Of a stretch of 52,370 nucleotides of DNA, positions 20,731-30,830 are shown one piece after another (the first letter of the stretch is position 1; the number at the start of each line of letters is the position of its first letter). The stretch is from Poteriospumella lacustris. Its lineage: Eukaryota; Sar; Chrysophyceae; Chromulinales; Dinobryaceae. The stretch covers positions 1 through 52,370 of the forward strand of contig SMOI01000227.1 of assembly GCA_008000375.1 (NCBI GenBank), read 5' to 3'. Both the position numbers and the translations under genes were made by a program. The notes beneath the pieces were generated by a model that did no database searches, was not told the origin of the DNA, and worked only from the letters and a program-made list of their open reading frames with translations.

Positions 20731-21041
20731 GACGAATTTGTGTTTCTGCCAGAATCCGAGTGAATGCGATGAGTGCGCTGCACACAGTGGATAATCAGTG
20801 ATGCAGGGGCCAAGATGCCTTCCGTTTTCGAAGCGCTTAATCTCAGGATCTTGAAGATGTCCAGCGTCTCGACGCAGCGAATCCAGCAGCAGCAGCGCGG
20901 TTCGTCATGAAACTTCTCGTGCTGCGCAGGACAACGGCGACCGCGCCGGTTTGGGATTTGGGCGACACATCGAGTGGGAGTCTGGGTACACGCCCGCTTT
21001 CATGGAAATACGTCAAATTGACAGAGTTTCGAAGGAAATCG

Positions 21042-22324
21042 GACTTAGCCTTAGTCCTTAGTGTAAGAATCTGACGATGAACGTCCGCTGTTTTGGGTCG
21101 ATGTAGGGCTGATTGGCGAATGTTATTGTGTCTTGTGTATTGGTCGACACAAAGAGGTAGAACCAGTCGTTTGACAACAATAAAAAAGCAGACACCTGAT
21201 CAGCGCTCCTTAAATCGTGGCAGGTGAATAAATCGCATTTACTAATCATCTTACACGCTACGGATGCGTTACAGCCAACAGTTCGACAACTGATGCACAG
21301 AGGTTGTGGCAAGAACGTGGCAACGAGAACCAGATTCTCAATCACTCGATCGTCTCGAGGGAATCTCTGTCTCAAGGGAATTTACGTAATGAGCATCAGT
21401 CCTGGTACCACAGATGCATTGGATTCAATGATCTTGACGCCGACGCGAAGTAACAGTAACAGTTCTACGCCTCAATGTTAAGAAGAGAATGCGCAGGTCA
21501 CCCTCCCATGCGGGTACTTCAAGGGAGTGAACTGGTGTGCACCATAGGTGTTCGCGCGCCACTCCCCCTGATGCGCAAAAGAGTGCCCGTTCTCGTCCCA
21601 TCGATGATCCAACCACATAGTTATTTGATTACCACCGATTCTGAACACTGTAGTAGCCACAATCGAGGGCGTCCGAAATCTGTCATCACAGCTTGTCGAC
21701 CAACAGTTGCAGGACTATGCGGATTGGATAGACATCAAAATGTGTTTGGTGTTTGGGGAACCCTCTCACGAACCTTGAACCTTGTCAACTGTGGGCACGG
21801 GGAGACTGCGTGAACGCTTCGACTCTTGTCAGCGCAAATCCTTTCATTGCGCAAACACAAACGACTATACCATCACAAAATTCACTAACGCCAGTTTGGC
21901 AGCGACAACTCCATCCCTATTGTGTTATACACCTCTGTTTTCCGTCTGTTCTCAAATCAGCAAATCAGACTCGGTGACTCGGTTTGCCGGTTTGCACGTT
22001 TGAATGATGATGTACATCCATTTAGCAAACTTGTTGTAGTATATGGTGAGAGAAATAAGAATTATGTCACATGCAGACTCTGCACCGTTGATTCTGGGGT
22101 TTTGGGCGAGACATTTTATCTCAAAAAGCAGAAAATGTGTCTGAAAACCCGTATTTGTCGGATCGGCGATAAGTCCGAGTTTGGCGATGTCTGGGATCTC
22201 GGCGGTCCACCGACGGCAGCTGCGACGGCGGCGACGTGAGACTTGGTCAGAGACCATTACCCCAACCAAATCACATTCGAGCTACCCTTCGGCGCCTTAC
22301 TGTTGTGACAATCACTTTGGAAGA
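21042..22324. other. Intergenic region right of the duplication, up to eIF5B
   Basis: About 1.3 kb of moderate-GC sequence. Only short ORFs occur on either strand, none with a recognisable domain or convincing splice sites. A small cluster of cttag repeats lies at 21043-21060, right at the outer edge of the inverted repeat. The last 150 bp or so probably contain the eIF5B promoter. Confidence 0.55.
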
Positions 22325-25300
22325 ATGTCCAAAAAGAAGGTCGGCGGAAAAAAGAATCAGAAGGATGAGGATTGGGACGCGTTTCTCAACGAAACTCTTC
22401 AGCAAGTAGCGGAGAAAGAGGAGCCAGCGCCTCCTCAACCTCCTGCCCCAGAAAATGTGAGAGAAATGATCGAACATGACAATAGTTTCGACTTTGTTTT
22501 TTACGACTCGGTGGTTTCAGGAGGACGATGAGGAAAGTGGAGACGAGGGAGACGGAGCTGGAGCTGGCGACGGAAAGAAGAAGAAGCGTCGCGCAAAGAA
22601 GGGCAAGAAGGCAGATGAAGGTGCTGCCACTGCTTCCAACACCGCTGCTGGCAAAGAAAAGCCGAAGGTGTTGTCGGCGGCTGCTAAGGCAGCGTTGGAG
22701 CGACAGCGACAGGTGCAAGAGGAGGAAGAACGCCTTCGGAAGCTGCGAGAAGAGGAGGAAGCCCGCATTCGCAAACTAGAAGAAGAAGAGGCTGAGAATC
22801 AACGAAAGATCAAGGAAGAGAAAGAGCGGAAGGAGCGCCTGCGGAGGGAGAAGATTGAAGCGCAGAAGGCTGCGGGAACCTACATGACGAAGGCCGAAAA
22901 GGAGAAGATGAAGAAACAGCAGGAGAAGCTCGAGGCGATGAAGAAGGCTGGCCTGATCAACGTGAATGCTCTCTCCGAAGCGGGGTCGGCGCCCGCCGTG
23001 ACCGGAGCAGCTTTGTATCGCAACAACAAGAAGAAGCAGCCGAAGAAGGCCGACGACCAGAAGAAGGACGACGACGCCTCCCCCGAGCCCGTTTCCGGTG
23101 CCGCGGAGTCTGCCCCCCAACCGCAGGAGGATGACGAAGACGACTGGGAAGTTGTCGCGGACCAAATTGTCAGCGGCGAAGCGCCGATTGTGAAGGAGCC
23201 GGCGACGCCGGTGCCCACGGCGGCGGCGGACGGCAGCGACGACGACGACGACTGGGAGGCGGCCGCGGAGGGAGCCATCGACCTGAGCTCCGCCAAGAAA
23301 GCGGCGGAGGAAGATGTGGAGGACCAAATTGAGCTCGAGAAGCGCCGCGAACAGGAGCGCCTCAAGGCGGCGGGTCTCGAGCGCCTGCGTCGAGATGAAG
23401 AGAACCGAAAGCGCCGCGAAGAGGAAGAGCGCCAGCGCGAGGAGATGGAGAAGGCCGAACGAGAGCTGTACGAGCGGAAAGAGCGAAGCCGCAAGGCCCG
23501 CGTTCAGCGAGAGGCAGATGCCCTGGCGCGGCGTCGACCGGACAACCTGCGCAGCCCCATCTCGTGTATCATGGGCCACGTCGACACCGGAAAGACGAAG
23601 CTGCTCGACAAGATCCGACACACCAACGTCCAGGAGGGCGAAGCCGGCGGTATCACGCAGCAAATCGGCGCGACGCAGTTCTCCCGCGAGACGCTGACGC
23701 TGCAGACGCAGTCGATGCAGGCGGTGGCGCCCTTCCAGATCAAAGTGCCCGGTCTGCTGATGATCGACACGCCCGGCCACGAGGCCTTCCAGAACCTGCG
23801 CAGCCGCGGCTCGTCGCTCTGCGACATCGCCGTGCTCGTCGTCGACCTCATGCACGGCCTCGAGCCGCAGACCATCGAGTCGCTGAACATCCTGCGCCGC
23901 CGCAACACGCCGTTCATCGTGGCGCTGAACAAGGTCGACCGCTGCTACGACTGGAAGACGATGCCCGACAGCCCCATCCAACTGGCGCTGGCGGCGCAGC
24001 AGGACAACGTCAAGTTCGAGTTCAAGGACCGGTGCGACCGCGCCATCCTCCAGCTGATGGAGCAGGGCCTCAACGCGAAGCTGTACTGGGAGAACGACTC
24101 GCCCGAGGACACCGTCTCCATCGTGCCCACGTCCGCCGTCTCCGGCGAGGGCGTGCCCGACCTCATCCGCCTGCTGCTCGTCGAGTCGCAGGAGCGAATG
24201 ACCGAGCGGCTGATGTTCAGCGACGCGCTGCAGTGCACAGTGCTGGAGGTGAAGGCCATCGAGGGTCTGGGGCACACGATCGACGTGGTGCTGGTCAACG
24301 GCGCGCTGAACGAGGGCGACACCATCGTGGTGAGCACCATGGACGGACCCGTGGTCACGTCCATTCGCGCCCTCTTGACGCCGCCCCCCAACCGCGAGAT
24401 GCGCATCAAGTCCGAGTACGTGCACCACAGCCGGATCCAGGGCGCCATCGGCGTCAAGATCGTCGCGCCGGACATCGGCCGCGTGGTGGCCGGCACGTCG
24501 GTGCTGGTCGTCGCAGGGGAGGACGACGTCGACGACGTCAAGGACGCCGTGCAGAGCGACATCGCCCAGCTCATGAAGGGCCTCCAGACCGACCAACGCG
24601 GCGTGACCGTGCACGCGTCCACGCTGGGCGCGCTCGAGGCGCTGCTGACGTTCTTGCGCGACGAGTGCAAGCCGCCCATCCCCGTGTCGCAGGTGAACAT
24701 CGGCCCGATCCACAAGAAGGACGTCCTGCGCGCGTCCATCATGCACGAGAAGAACCTGCCCGAGTTCGCGACGATCTTGGCCTTCGACACGACGATCGAC
24801 GCCGAGGCCCGCGAGCTGGCGGAGGAGTCGAACGTGAAGGTGTTCTTCGCCGAGATCATCTACCACCTCTTCGACCAGTTCTCCGCCTACATGCGCACCT
24901 TCACGGAGGCGAAGAAGGCCGCCGCCTCGAGCGTGGTCGTGTTCCCGGCCGTGCTCAAGATCTTCCCCAACTTCGTCTTCAACAAGAAGGACCCCATCGT
25001 CATCGGCGTCGAGGTGCTCGAGGGCACGCTGCGCATGAACACCCCCCTCTGCGTGCCCCAGATCAGCCTCGACGTGGGCCGCATCACGCGCATGGAAATC
25101 AACCACAAGGAAGTCACCCAGGCCAAGAAGGGCACCCAGGTGGCCATCCGCATCGAGAACGAGTCGAACCCCACCATCACCTTCGGCCGCCAGTTCGACC
25201 ACACCCACGCGCTGTACTCGAAGATCTCGCGCGCCTCCATCGACGCCTGCAAAGACTTCTTCGCTGAGTAAGTTCCGCCCGCCCTGCGACTGTGTTGCCC

Positions 25301-25400
25301 GCGTCGTAGCTGACCGCGCCTCTGCCTGTTGCACAGCGAAATGACCAAGGACGACTGGCTGCTGACCATCAAGCTCAAGAAAGTGTTCAACATCCCCTGA
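22325..25400 (+). CDS. EIF5B: Translation initiation factor eIF5B (IF2 family GTPase)
   Basis: Exons are 22325-22456, 22521-25267 and 25337-25400, with introns of 64 and 69 nt, giving 980 residues. eIF5B is the GTPase that joins the 60S subunit to the 48S complex. The N-terminal 400 residues are lysine/glutamate-rich with long charged helices and acidic DDW patches, as is usual and poorly conserved. The G domain begins near SPISCIMGHVDTGKTKLLDK (G1), with GGITQQIGAT (switch I), DTPGHEAF (G3) and NKVD (G4). Domains II-IV follow, and the protein ends WLLTIKLKKVFNIP, close to the animal C-terminus LIVELKKVF. GC content rises clearly from the 5' to the 3' half, yet the frame is intact. At about 980 residues it is shorter than human eIF5B (1220) because of a shorter N-terminus. 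Confidence 0.97.
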
Positions 25401-25583
25401 GGGAGCTGGCCGCGTCGGTGCATCCAGGACCGGTCGCCGTCGACGCGACCAGCGGACCAGTAGGCTCATAGGCACCACGCACGGCAGCTGTTGATCTAAG
25501 CTTCTCACGAACTCACACCTCGTCGCTCTCGTTCAATTATACAGTTATGTGATTAGGGGTTGCGGGTTGGAGGGAAACTAAGA

Positions 25584-25909
25584 TTACGCCGACTTCTCCT
25601 CGATGGAGGGCAGCACGTCGGTCTTGGTTCGGTATTGGGGCAGGCCGTAGGCTTTTCGCTTGGCGTTCACTGCAGTGAAGAGCTCGTCCTCCCACTTCGC
25701 CCAGTTGTAGCCGATGAATCCACCAGTCACACCGAACACCAAATGTCGCCATGGCTCTGAATTAACAGGGGAAAATTAGCGCGATTCTGATCTCAGTGTC
25801 GATTTCGGCGGTGCTCCGACTTACTCATGAAATAGCGACGCTTCACAAGGGCGTTCGCCCACACTGGGATCAAGACACCCCACGCAACTCCGGCAGCCGT
25901 AGCAAGCAT
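25584..25909 (-). CDS. Probable NDUFC2-like accessory subunit of mitochondrial complex I
   Basis: Two exons on the minus strand, 25825-25909 and 25584-25756, are joined over a 67- to 68-nt GT-AG intron with a consistent phase-1 junction, giving about 85 residues. The protein has a short hydrophobic N-terminal helix (TAAGVAWGVLIPVWANALV), then a basic turn KRRYFMKPWRH. A second hydrophobic segment (LVFGVTGGFIGY) leads into NWAKWEDELFTAVNAKR. NDUFC2 has the same plan: two helices, an RRRP-type turn, and a G-Y-x-x-x-K-x-E-D pattern after the second helix. This match is by eye and moderate. The frame is open upstream of ATG 25909, so a longer N-terminus or another 5' exon is possible. It converges on eIF5B with about 180 bp between stops. 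Confidence 0.55.
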
Positions 25910-26146
25910 GATATATGACACAGTCGCAGCGGAAATAGTTTGTGGCTCGGCCGCGTTCTTGGCGGCTTTCTCGCGTGGGCTTGACCGTCGTGACCGTGCG
26001 ACGAACAGAGCAACCGGCGACGAGCCCAGAGAAACAGACCGACCGACGCAGCAGCCGCCGCACCCCCAGACACCACACCCAAACCCAGCCAAACACAGAC
26101 TCCCAAACATATTTGGGCGTCTGGGCTTCTGTGACTGGCCTGCGTC

Positions 26147-26517
26147 ATGATGACGACGATGACGCAGGTTCCCAAAGTGCCCAACCCAGACTGAGGGTCA
26201 TTCCACTCGGCGCCATATTTCGTGTCCGTGAATCGTCCATTTGCACTAATGTTGAACAGAAACAAGTGCAAGAGCTTTGGAGGACTATTGGTTTGATGGG
26301 AATCGGTGCAGTCCTGGTGAAATATGCGACGTCGACAACACAGAATGCGTGGAGTGCAGAGGGCACCAGCAAACGGCGTAAACTTGGCATGGATTCTGCG
26401 ATTCTACGACGCCAGTTTGAAATAATTAGGAATAATTTTCGTGATTTGGTATTTATATACATAGTTTGGTCACTGCTACGGAAAGGAACTGGAAGAATTG
26501 TCAAATCTTGGCGATGA
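26147..26517 (+). CDS. Possible small two-TM protein of unknown function
   Basis: A candidate gene has exon 1 at 26147-26167 (MMTTMTQ), a 92-nt GT-AG intron and exon 2 at 26260-26517, for about 92 residues. The second exon encodes a hydrophobic segment (LWRTIGLMGIGAVLVKY), a polar middle with basic residues (SKRRKLGMD) and a second hydrophobic stretch (LVFIYIVWSLL) before a basic end. Support is limited to clean splice sites, open frame, membrane-like composition and divergent placement relative to the NDUFC2-like gene. I recognise no family. An ATG at 26296 within exon 2 would give a shorter version. It could be a chance ORF. Confidence 0.33.
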
Positions 26518-28102
26518 AACCCCCGGCGGAATGAGCGGGCTGTCGACCACGAGTGTTTCGCACAGTCGATGGAAAGTCATCAAGATCGCCTAGAAAATTT
26601 TGGAAAAACGTCACACTATGTGCCGTATGCATAAGTCTATCGGTTTAAATGGGAAATGCGTTTTTCTGTCGCGATTCTGACGGTTTACGGTCGAAAAACA
26701 CGCGAAATTTCTGGTCAGTTAACGGTTTTGTACCGGAAAACGGCCAGAACTTTAGATGTATCACTCAGAACAGTGACAGTCGCCGTTCGTTTGATGCCTT
26801 GTATGATACTTAAGCAATAGAGACCAAGGAAACGTCAGAAAATCATCGTAGCGTTCAAAACAGTCGACCAAACTGGCGAGGTCGTTGGTTGCAGAGGTAT
26901 GGCGCGTCGGAAACACATCACTTGTGGGTCAGAACACGGTTGAAAGGAGTCAGCCCACCAACAACTGCCCCAATGGTGCAAACCCAAGCAATGGTCCTCG
27001 TTGGAACAGTCGCGGCGCCCACGTGGCAACGGTGGATTGCTCTGACCTTGCGCGTGCCGGTCCGCGACCGCCGGCCGAGTGCAGCTGCCCCAGGCGCCCA
27101 GGCGGGGCGAAAGGCGCCAAGGGGAATCACCGATAGGCGCAACTGAAACGACCGCAGAGGGTTTGCCGCACGAGCAGACGCCGAACCGGCCGCACCGCAT
27201 CGCACCGCCCGCGGGTCGACGCCTCCTCCGAGTAGTGGTGGGGGGAGGGAGAAGCAGAGAAACGGTCCTCGCCAGCGAACCGCGAAGCACCGCTCGCTGA
27301 TCTCGTCGTCCTCTGCGATCGCCGCGTCCACCATCGCCCCACCCAACGCAGAAGAGGCGAACTGGCCTCGACGGGTCCGAAACAGCGGTCGCGAGACGCT
27401 GCAGAGGCCCCTCGACCGCGGGCCCCGTCGGAGCGGCGCCGCGGAGGGCGCCGGAGTCACTGGTCGCCACCACCGCTACAGCCGACGGCAGCAGCAGCCG
27501 CAGTCGCTTGTACGTGGCCGAGGCTCCGCAGCAGTCGACGTCGCTGCGGTGCGGGGCCCAGACCCATCGCCGCGTCGCGACGGACCCGACGCCGTTCGGA
27601 GACGCCGCAGGAGCGACCAGCGGAGAGCTCTCCATCAGCGACACTCGTCTGCCTCGACGGCGGGTCCCATCGACCGCCGCAGGTCAGAGCCTCGTCGAGC
27701 GAGGCCCGCGCGCGTCGGTGGGCGGCGTCGAAGCGTCGTCGACCGGCGCCGGGACGGACCGTGGCGCGACAGGGCCGACGGTTCCGACGGGTTCTCCGCC
27801 GCAGGTATCGCTCCGGTCCCTTGCGCCGCGATCCATCGACCGGTCACGAGGCCGCTGCGACACCCGCCGCGCATCAGCGCCGGTGCCCCGACGACTGGAC
27901 GCTGCCGACCGTGTGCGACACGCGCCATCGACGGCGGCGCGTTCCACCGGTCGCTTCGCCGTCGCCGTCGCCGTCGAGACGCACAGCCGCCACCGCAGCG
28001 AGAGAGCGTCACCCGCAGCCCGAGCGCCAGCGCCCCTCGCGCAGCGGCAGCGAAACAAGAATCGCGAGGCACACGGCAGCGCGGGGAGTCGTCTTACGAA
28101 GG
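26518..28102. other. Long stretch without a recognisable gene
   Basis: The left third (to about 26900) is AT-richer and has no ORF of note. The rest is GC-rich and has long ORFs in several frames on both strands, as any GC-rich sequence does. Their translations are Arg/Ala/Pro/Gly-rich and show no domain, signal peptide or splice pattern I trust. It may be regulatory or untranslated sequence, a gene too divergent to recognise, or a decayed gene. Confidence 0.45.
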
Positions 28103-28645
28103 TTACAGCCGCGGCGACGGACAGCGCAGCGCCATCAGCCGCATCTCCACCGCGATCGTCGGAAACGGGTAGCGACCCACCTCGCGGAAGCCGTGCTTCT
28201 CGTAGAAGCGGGCGGCGGGCTCGTTCTTGGCGTAGACGCCCAGGAAGATCGGCGGCGGAAGAGGCGCGTCTCGCAGCCAGTCGACGGCGGCGCCGAGCAG
28301 CCGCGCGGCGAGGCCGCTGCCGCGCTGCGCCGCCGCCACGTACAGCCGCTTGATCTCGCTGCCGCTCTCCTCCGTGGTGGGCACCGGGAGGTCGGTTTCT
28401 CTGGAGCAGAGGCAGTAGCCGCAGATGGCGCCGTCCGCGTCGGTCGCAACGAACAGCGCCGCGGCCTCGCGACGGTCGATCCACCGCGCGAACAGCTCCG
28501 CCGTGTACCAGTCGTCGAAGAACTGCCGCAGCTGCTCGGCGGAGTACAGATGGCCGAAGGTCGCCGCGTACTGCTCCCTCCCAAACTGCGCGAGACGCTG
28601 CAAGTCGACGGCGTCGCAGCGGACGACGCGCTGGATCGTCACCAT
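28103..28645 (-). CDS. GNAT-family N-acetyltransferase
   Basis: Single-exon ORF of 180 residues with the start at ATG 28645 (MVTIQRVVRCDAVDLQRLAQ). GNAT enzymes transfer acetyl from acetyl-CoA to an amine. The fold is readable: a first strand and helix; then ALFVATDADGAICGYCLC (strands 2-4); then EIKRLYVAAAQRGSGLAARL, where R-G-S-G-L-A is the acetyl-CoA pyrophosphate-binding loop (Q/R-x-x-G-x-G/A); then FLGVYAKNEPAARFYEKHGF, the usual C-terminal strand/helix with the F-Y-x-K-x-G-F signature; then a short tail ending PSPRL. The substrate cannot be told from sequence. Length and single-domain build suit a bacterial-like or protein N-acetyltransferase. It is divergent from the SET gene. Confidence 0.88.
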   Translation of the reverse strand: MVTIQRVVRCDAVDLQRLAQFGREQYAATFGHLYSAEQLRQFFDDWYTAELFARWIDRREAAALFVATDADGAICGYCLCSRETDLPVPTTEESGSEIKRLYVAAAQRGSGLAARLLGAAVDWLRDAPLPPPIFLGVYAKNEPAARFYEKHGFREVGRYPFPTIAVEMRLMALRCPSPRL

Positions 28646-29158
28646 TTGCGACGCGAAGCCGCTGAGAACAAAGGACCGAGACAAGCGCAAACAGCACTGG
28701 GTCACAGAAGAAGCACCGCCACACGAGACGAGACGCGTCGCAGAGGTCCAGCGCGTCCAACGAGGCGACCAGAAGCGACACACGTCACGAGAGGCGAGAG
28801 GGTCAACGCGTCCGCACCGCCGTCTGCAGCCTCGCGGGGCAAGCTCTCTATCGCCTGTGGATCTGGACACACGCTGCCAGCTGTGCAGCGCTGTATTCTG
28901 TGTTGTGCATCGCAGCTCGAACGTCTTTTCGTCGCGTCCAACGACCGCGACCGGCGCCAGCGACGAGACGACGGCCGCCACGACGACGACGACGCCAACG
29001 GTCCGACGCCTCCGACGCCTCCGACGCCTTCGCCGCCTCGTCTCTCGTCTCTCACCGGTCCCCAACGCTGTGTGTGTTACCTGTTGTGCTCGCGAGTTGA
29101 CACTCCGCAAAGATCGCGGCGCCGTCAGAGCTCTCTCGCCAACCGCCGCCACCGCGAC
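28646..29158. other. Divergent intergenic region, GNAT / SET protein
   Basis: About 510 bp between the two start codons. It contains short gac and cctccga repeats near 28965-29035 but no gene I can support. Confidence 0.5.
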
Positions 29159-29718
29159 ATGGCCCCCGCCCAGAGGAGAGCCGGACGGCTGCTGCTGCTG
29201 CTCGCCGGTCTGGCGCTCTCGCTCGCCGCGGCCGTCTTTCAAGCTTGTGATTTCCACGTGAAGGAATCCTCGGAGGGGGCGGGACTGGGGCTGTTTGCCA
29301 GCAGAGACGTGGAGCCGTTCGAAGTGCTCGAGCGCTCGCTGGGCATCCCCATTCCGATGCGGGCCGTTCTGTCCAACCCTTTGGTCCACTACGTCGAGGG
29401 CCTCAATGGAACGCACGCCCTCCTCGCTCTCGGCGCCGGGATGCTGCTGAATCACGCCCCGCGCCACGCGGCGAACGTGCGCAAAGTGATGCTCTACGCC
29501 GACGGCCTCTGGCGCTTCCGGCCGCCCTTCCAGCGCTCGATCGACTTCCTGCACGAGTACAGCGCGTACGTTGCGGAGGGCGACGAGTTCCTCGTGGACT
29601 ACGGCGACGACTGGTTCGAGGACCGCGGCCTGTCCGCCGCGTCGCTCGAGCCCGAGCGACGCGCCGCGTCCGTCGCTGTGGCGGCCGACGGCCGCCTAAG
29701 CCCCAGCGGCGACGACGG

Positions 29719-29756
<38 letters not shown>

Positions 29757-30328
29757 GAACAGATGCGCAAGAAGAGCGCTGGCTGCGGGCCACGGGCTGC
29801 GGGGACTTTTGGATGGCCGTCGACGCGTCGCGCGGCGCCGTCGTCGCGCGCCGAGACGTCGCGGCGGGCACCGCGCTGGAGACGTCGCGCGCGCTGCTCC
29901 TGCCCCTGACGGGACCCCTGCTGGCCTCTGGGCCGCTGGAGGAAGTGGTCTGGTGGCTGAGCGAGGAGCCGCGCGACGTAGGCGCCGCGCTGCAGCACCC
30001 CGCGTCGCCGTACGCCGTGCCGCCCTTCGGCTCGCTCCAACGCGAACACGCGCTGCTGCTGAGCGGCAAGTCGGCGCTGCTGGGCGCCTCGGTCGACTGC
30101 AGCGACAGCGACGAGCAGGCAGATGCCGCGGCCAATGTGCAGCTGCGGTTTGTGGGTCCGCAGGTCTGCGGCCACCGGATGGCGGTGCAGACGGTGGCCG
30201 TGCGGGACGTCCGCGCGGGCGAAGAGCTGCGCGTCGCCGCGTGTCGGCGGCAAGATTCGCACCGCAAACTGCTGCGCGGCCGAGCGGCCGAGGGGCTGGC
30301 GCACTGCCTCTCAGTGCAGCTGCCGTAG
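29159..30328 (+). CDS. SET-domain protein with an N-terminal signal sequence
   Basis: The start at ATG 29159 opens with a basic N-terminus and hydrophobic core (LLLLLAGLALSLAAAVFQA), a good signal peptide or signal anchor, and gives 389 residues. The SET domain motifs are in order: GAGLGLFASRDVEPFEVLE (the G-x-G start), MLLNHAPRHAANV (the NH-x-C/N loop that binds S-adenosylmethionine) and DEFLVDYGDDWF (the E-L-x-x-D-Y end). Acidic DGDD repeats follow at about residues 182-200, then a second half with no clear domain. Most SET proteins are nuclear or cytosolic lysine methyltransferases. Here the leader points to the secretory route or, in an alga with complex plastids, possibly the plastid; that is inference. 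The substrate is unknown. The frame is intact in spite of high GC. Confidence 0.75.
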
Positions 30329-30830
30329 CTGCCCAGTGGCAGTGGTAGTGGCAGTGGCAGTGGCAGTGGTAGTGGCAGTGGCAGTGCCAGTGCCAGTGCC
30401 AGTGACCGACCCCGCCGCCGTCGGGCGTTGTCGAGCTAAGGCGGGACCGCCGCAACTACTCTTCTCATTCCCCACTCGTAGGGTTCGCTGTTAGAGGGCC
30501 AGACGCCACTGTAGCCCGCGCGGCGTCAGGTGCGGCGGGTGCGGCGGGTGCGGCGGGAGCGACGCTGAAAATTGTAACGCCCGAGCTGTTCCGGAAATAC
30601 GAGTTGCAAAACCCGAGATGGCCAGGAAACTCGTGTTTCCGGAATACAGTGCGCGACGACGACGGCGGCGGCGCCAAGTGGCCGCCGCTCGTCGCTGGCG
30701 TCGGCGCTCGTCGCTTGTCGAGATCGATCGGAGCTGGCATCGACGTTCACCCTCGGCCCTGCTCCTCACATTCCAAGAGAGCTCTCGGCTTTGTTGGAGA
30801 AGAGATTACGGCGAAGGCTTCGGTCAACGG
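30329..30830. other. Intergenic region with an (AGTGGC)n repeat at 30334-30404
   Basis: A simple repeat of agtggc/agtggt/agtgcc units starts just after the SET stop codon, in the probable 3' UTR. Three gcgggtgcg repeats occur near 30532-30560. The right part is probably the promoter and 5' UTR of the next gene. An in-frame ATG at 30618 would extend that gene, but the extension is arginine-rich and unlike a leader. Confidence 0.6.

Larger units (their letters stand above)
17895..21041. repeat. Large inverted repeat carrying two whole Rab18 genes
   Basis: The left arm (about 17895-19327) and right arm (about 19543-21041) are reverse complements around a 215-bp spacer centred near 19435. Through the gene bodies, a base at x on the left matches 38936 minus x on the right. 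All exons and introns match by eye. Differences lie beyond the stop codons: one G/A change in the shared 3' flank, and about 66 extra bases in the right arm near 19575-19660. The left outer edge falls inside the heat-shock-element cluster of HSP90, so the main HSP90 elements were not copied. No terminal inverted repeats, transposase or target-site duplication are visible, so this looks like a segmental inverted duplication and not a transposon. Confidence 0.93.

Noticed and set aside
17895-21041. Inverted repeat as a transposon or MITE
   Set aside because: The arms contain a normal host gene. There are no short terminal repeats, no transposase and no target-site duplication.
22776-25508. 910-residue ORF antisense to eIF5B
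   Set aside because: It covers the conserved eIF5B frame in reverse, with the His/Asp/Arg/Leu bias of an antisense shadow and no recognisable domain.
27508-28353. 281-residue plus-strand ORF in the gene-poor gap
   Set aside because: It is low in sequence complexity, has no domain and runs into the GNAT gene on the other strand. It is better explained by high GC.
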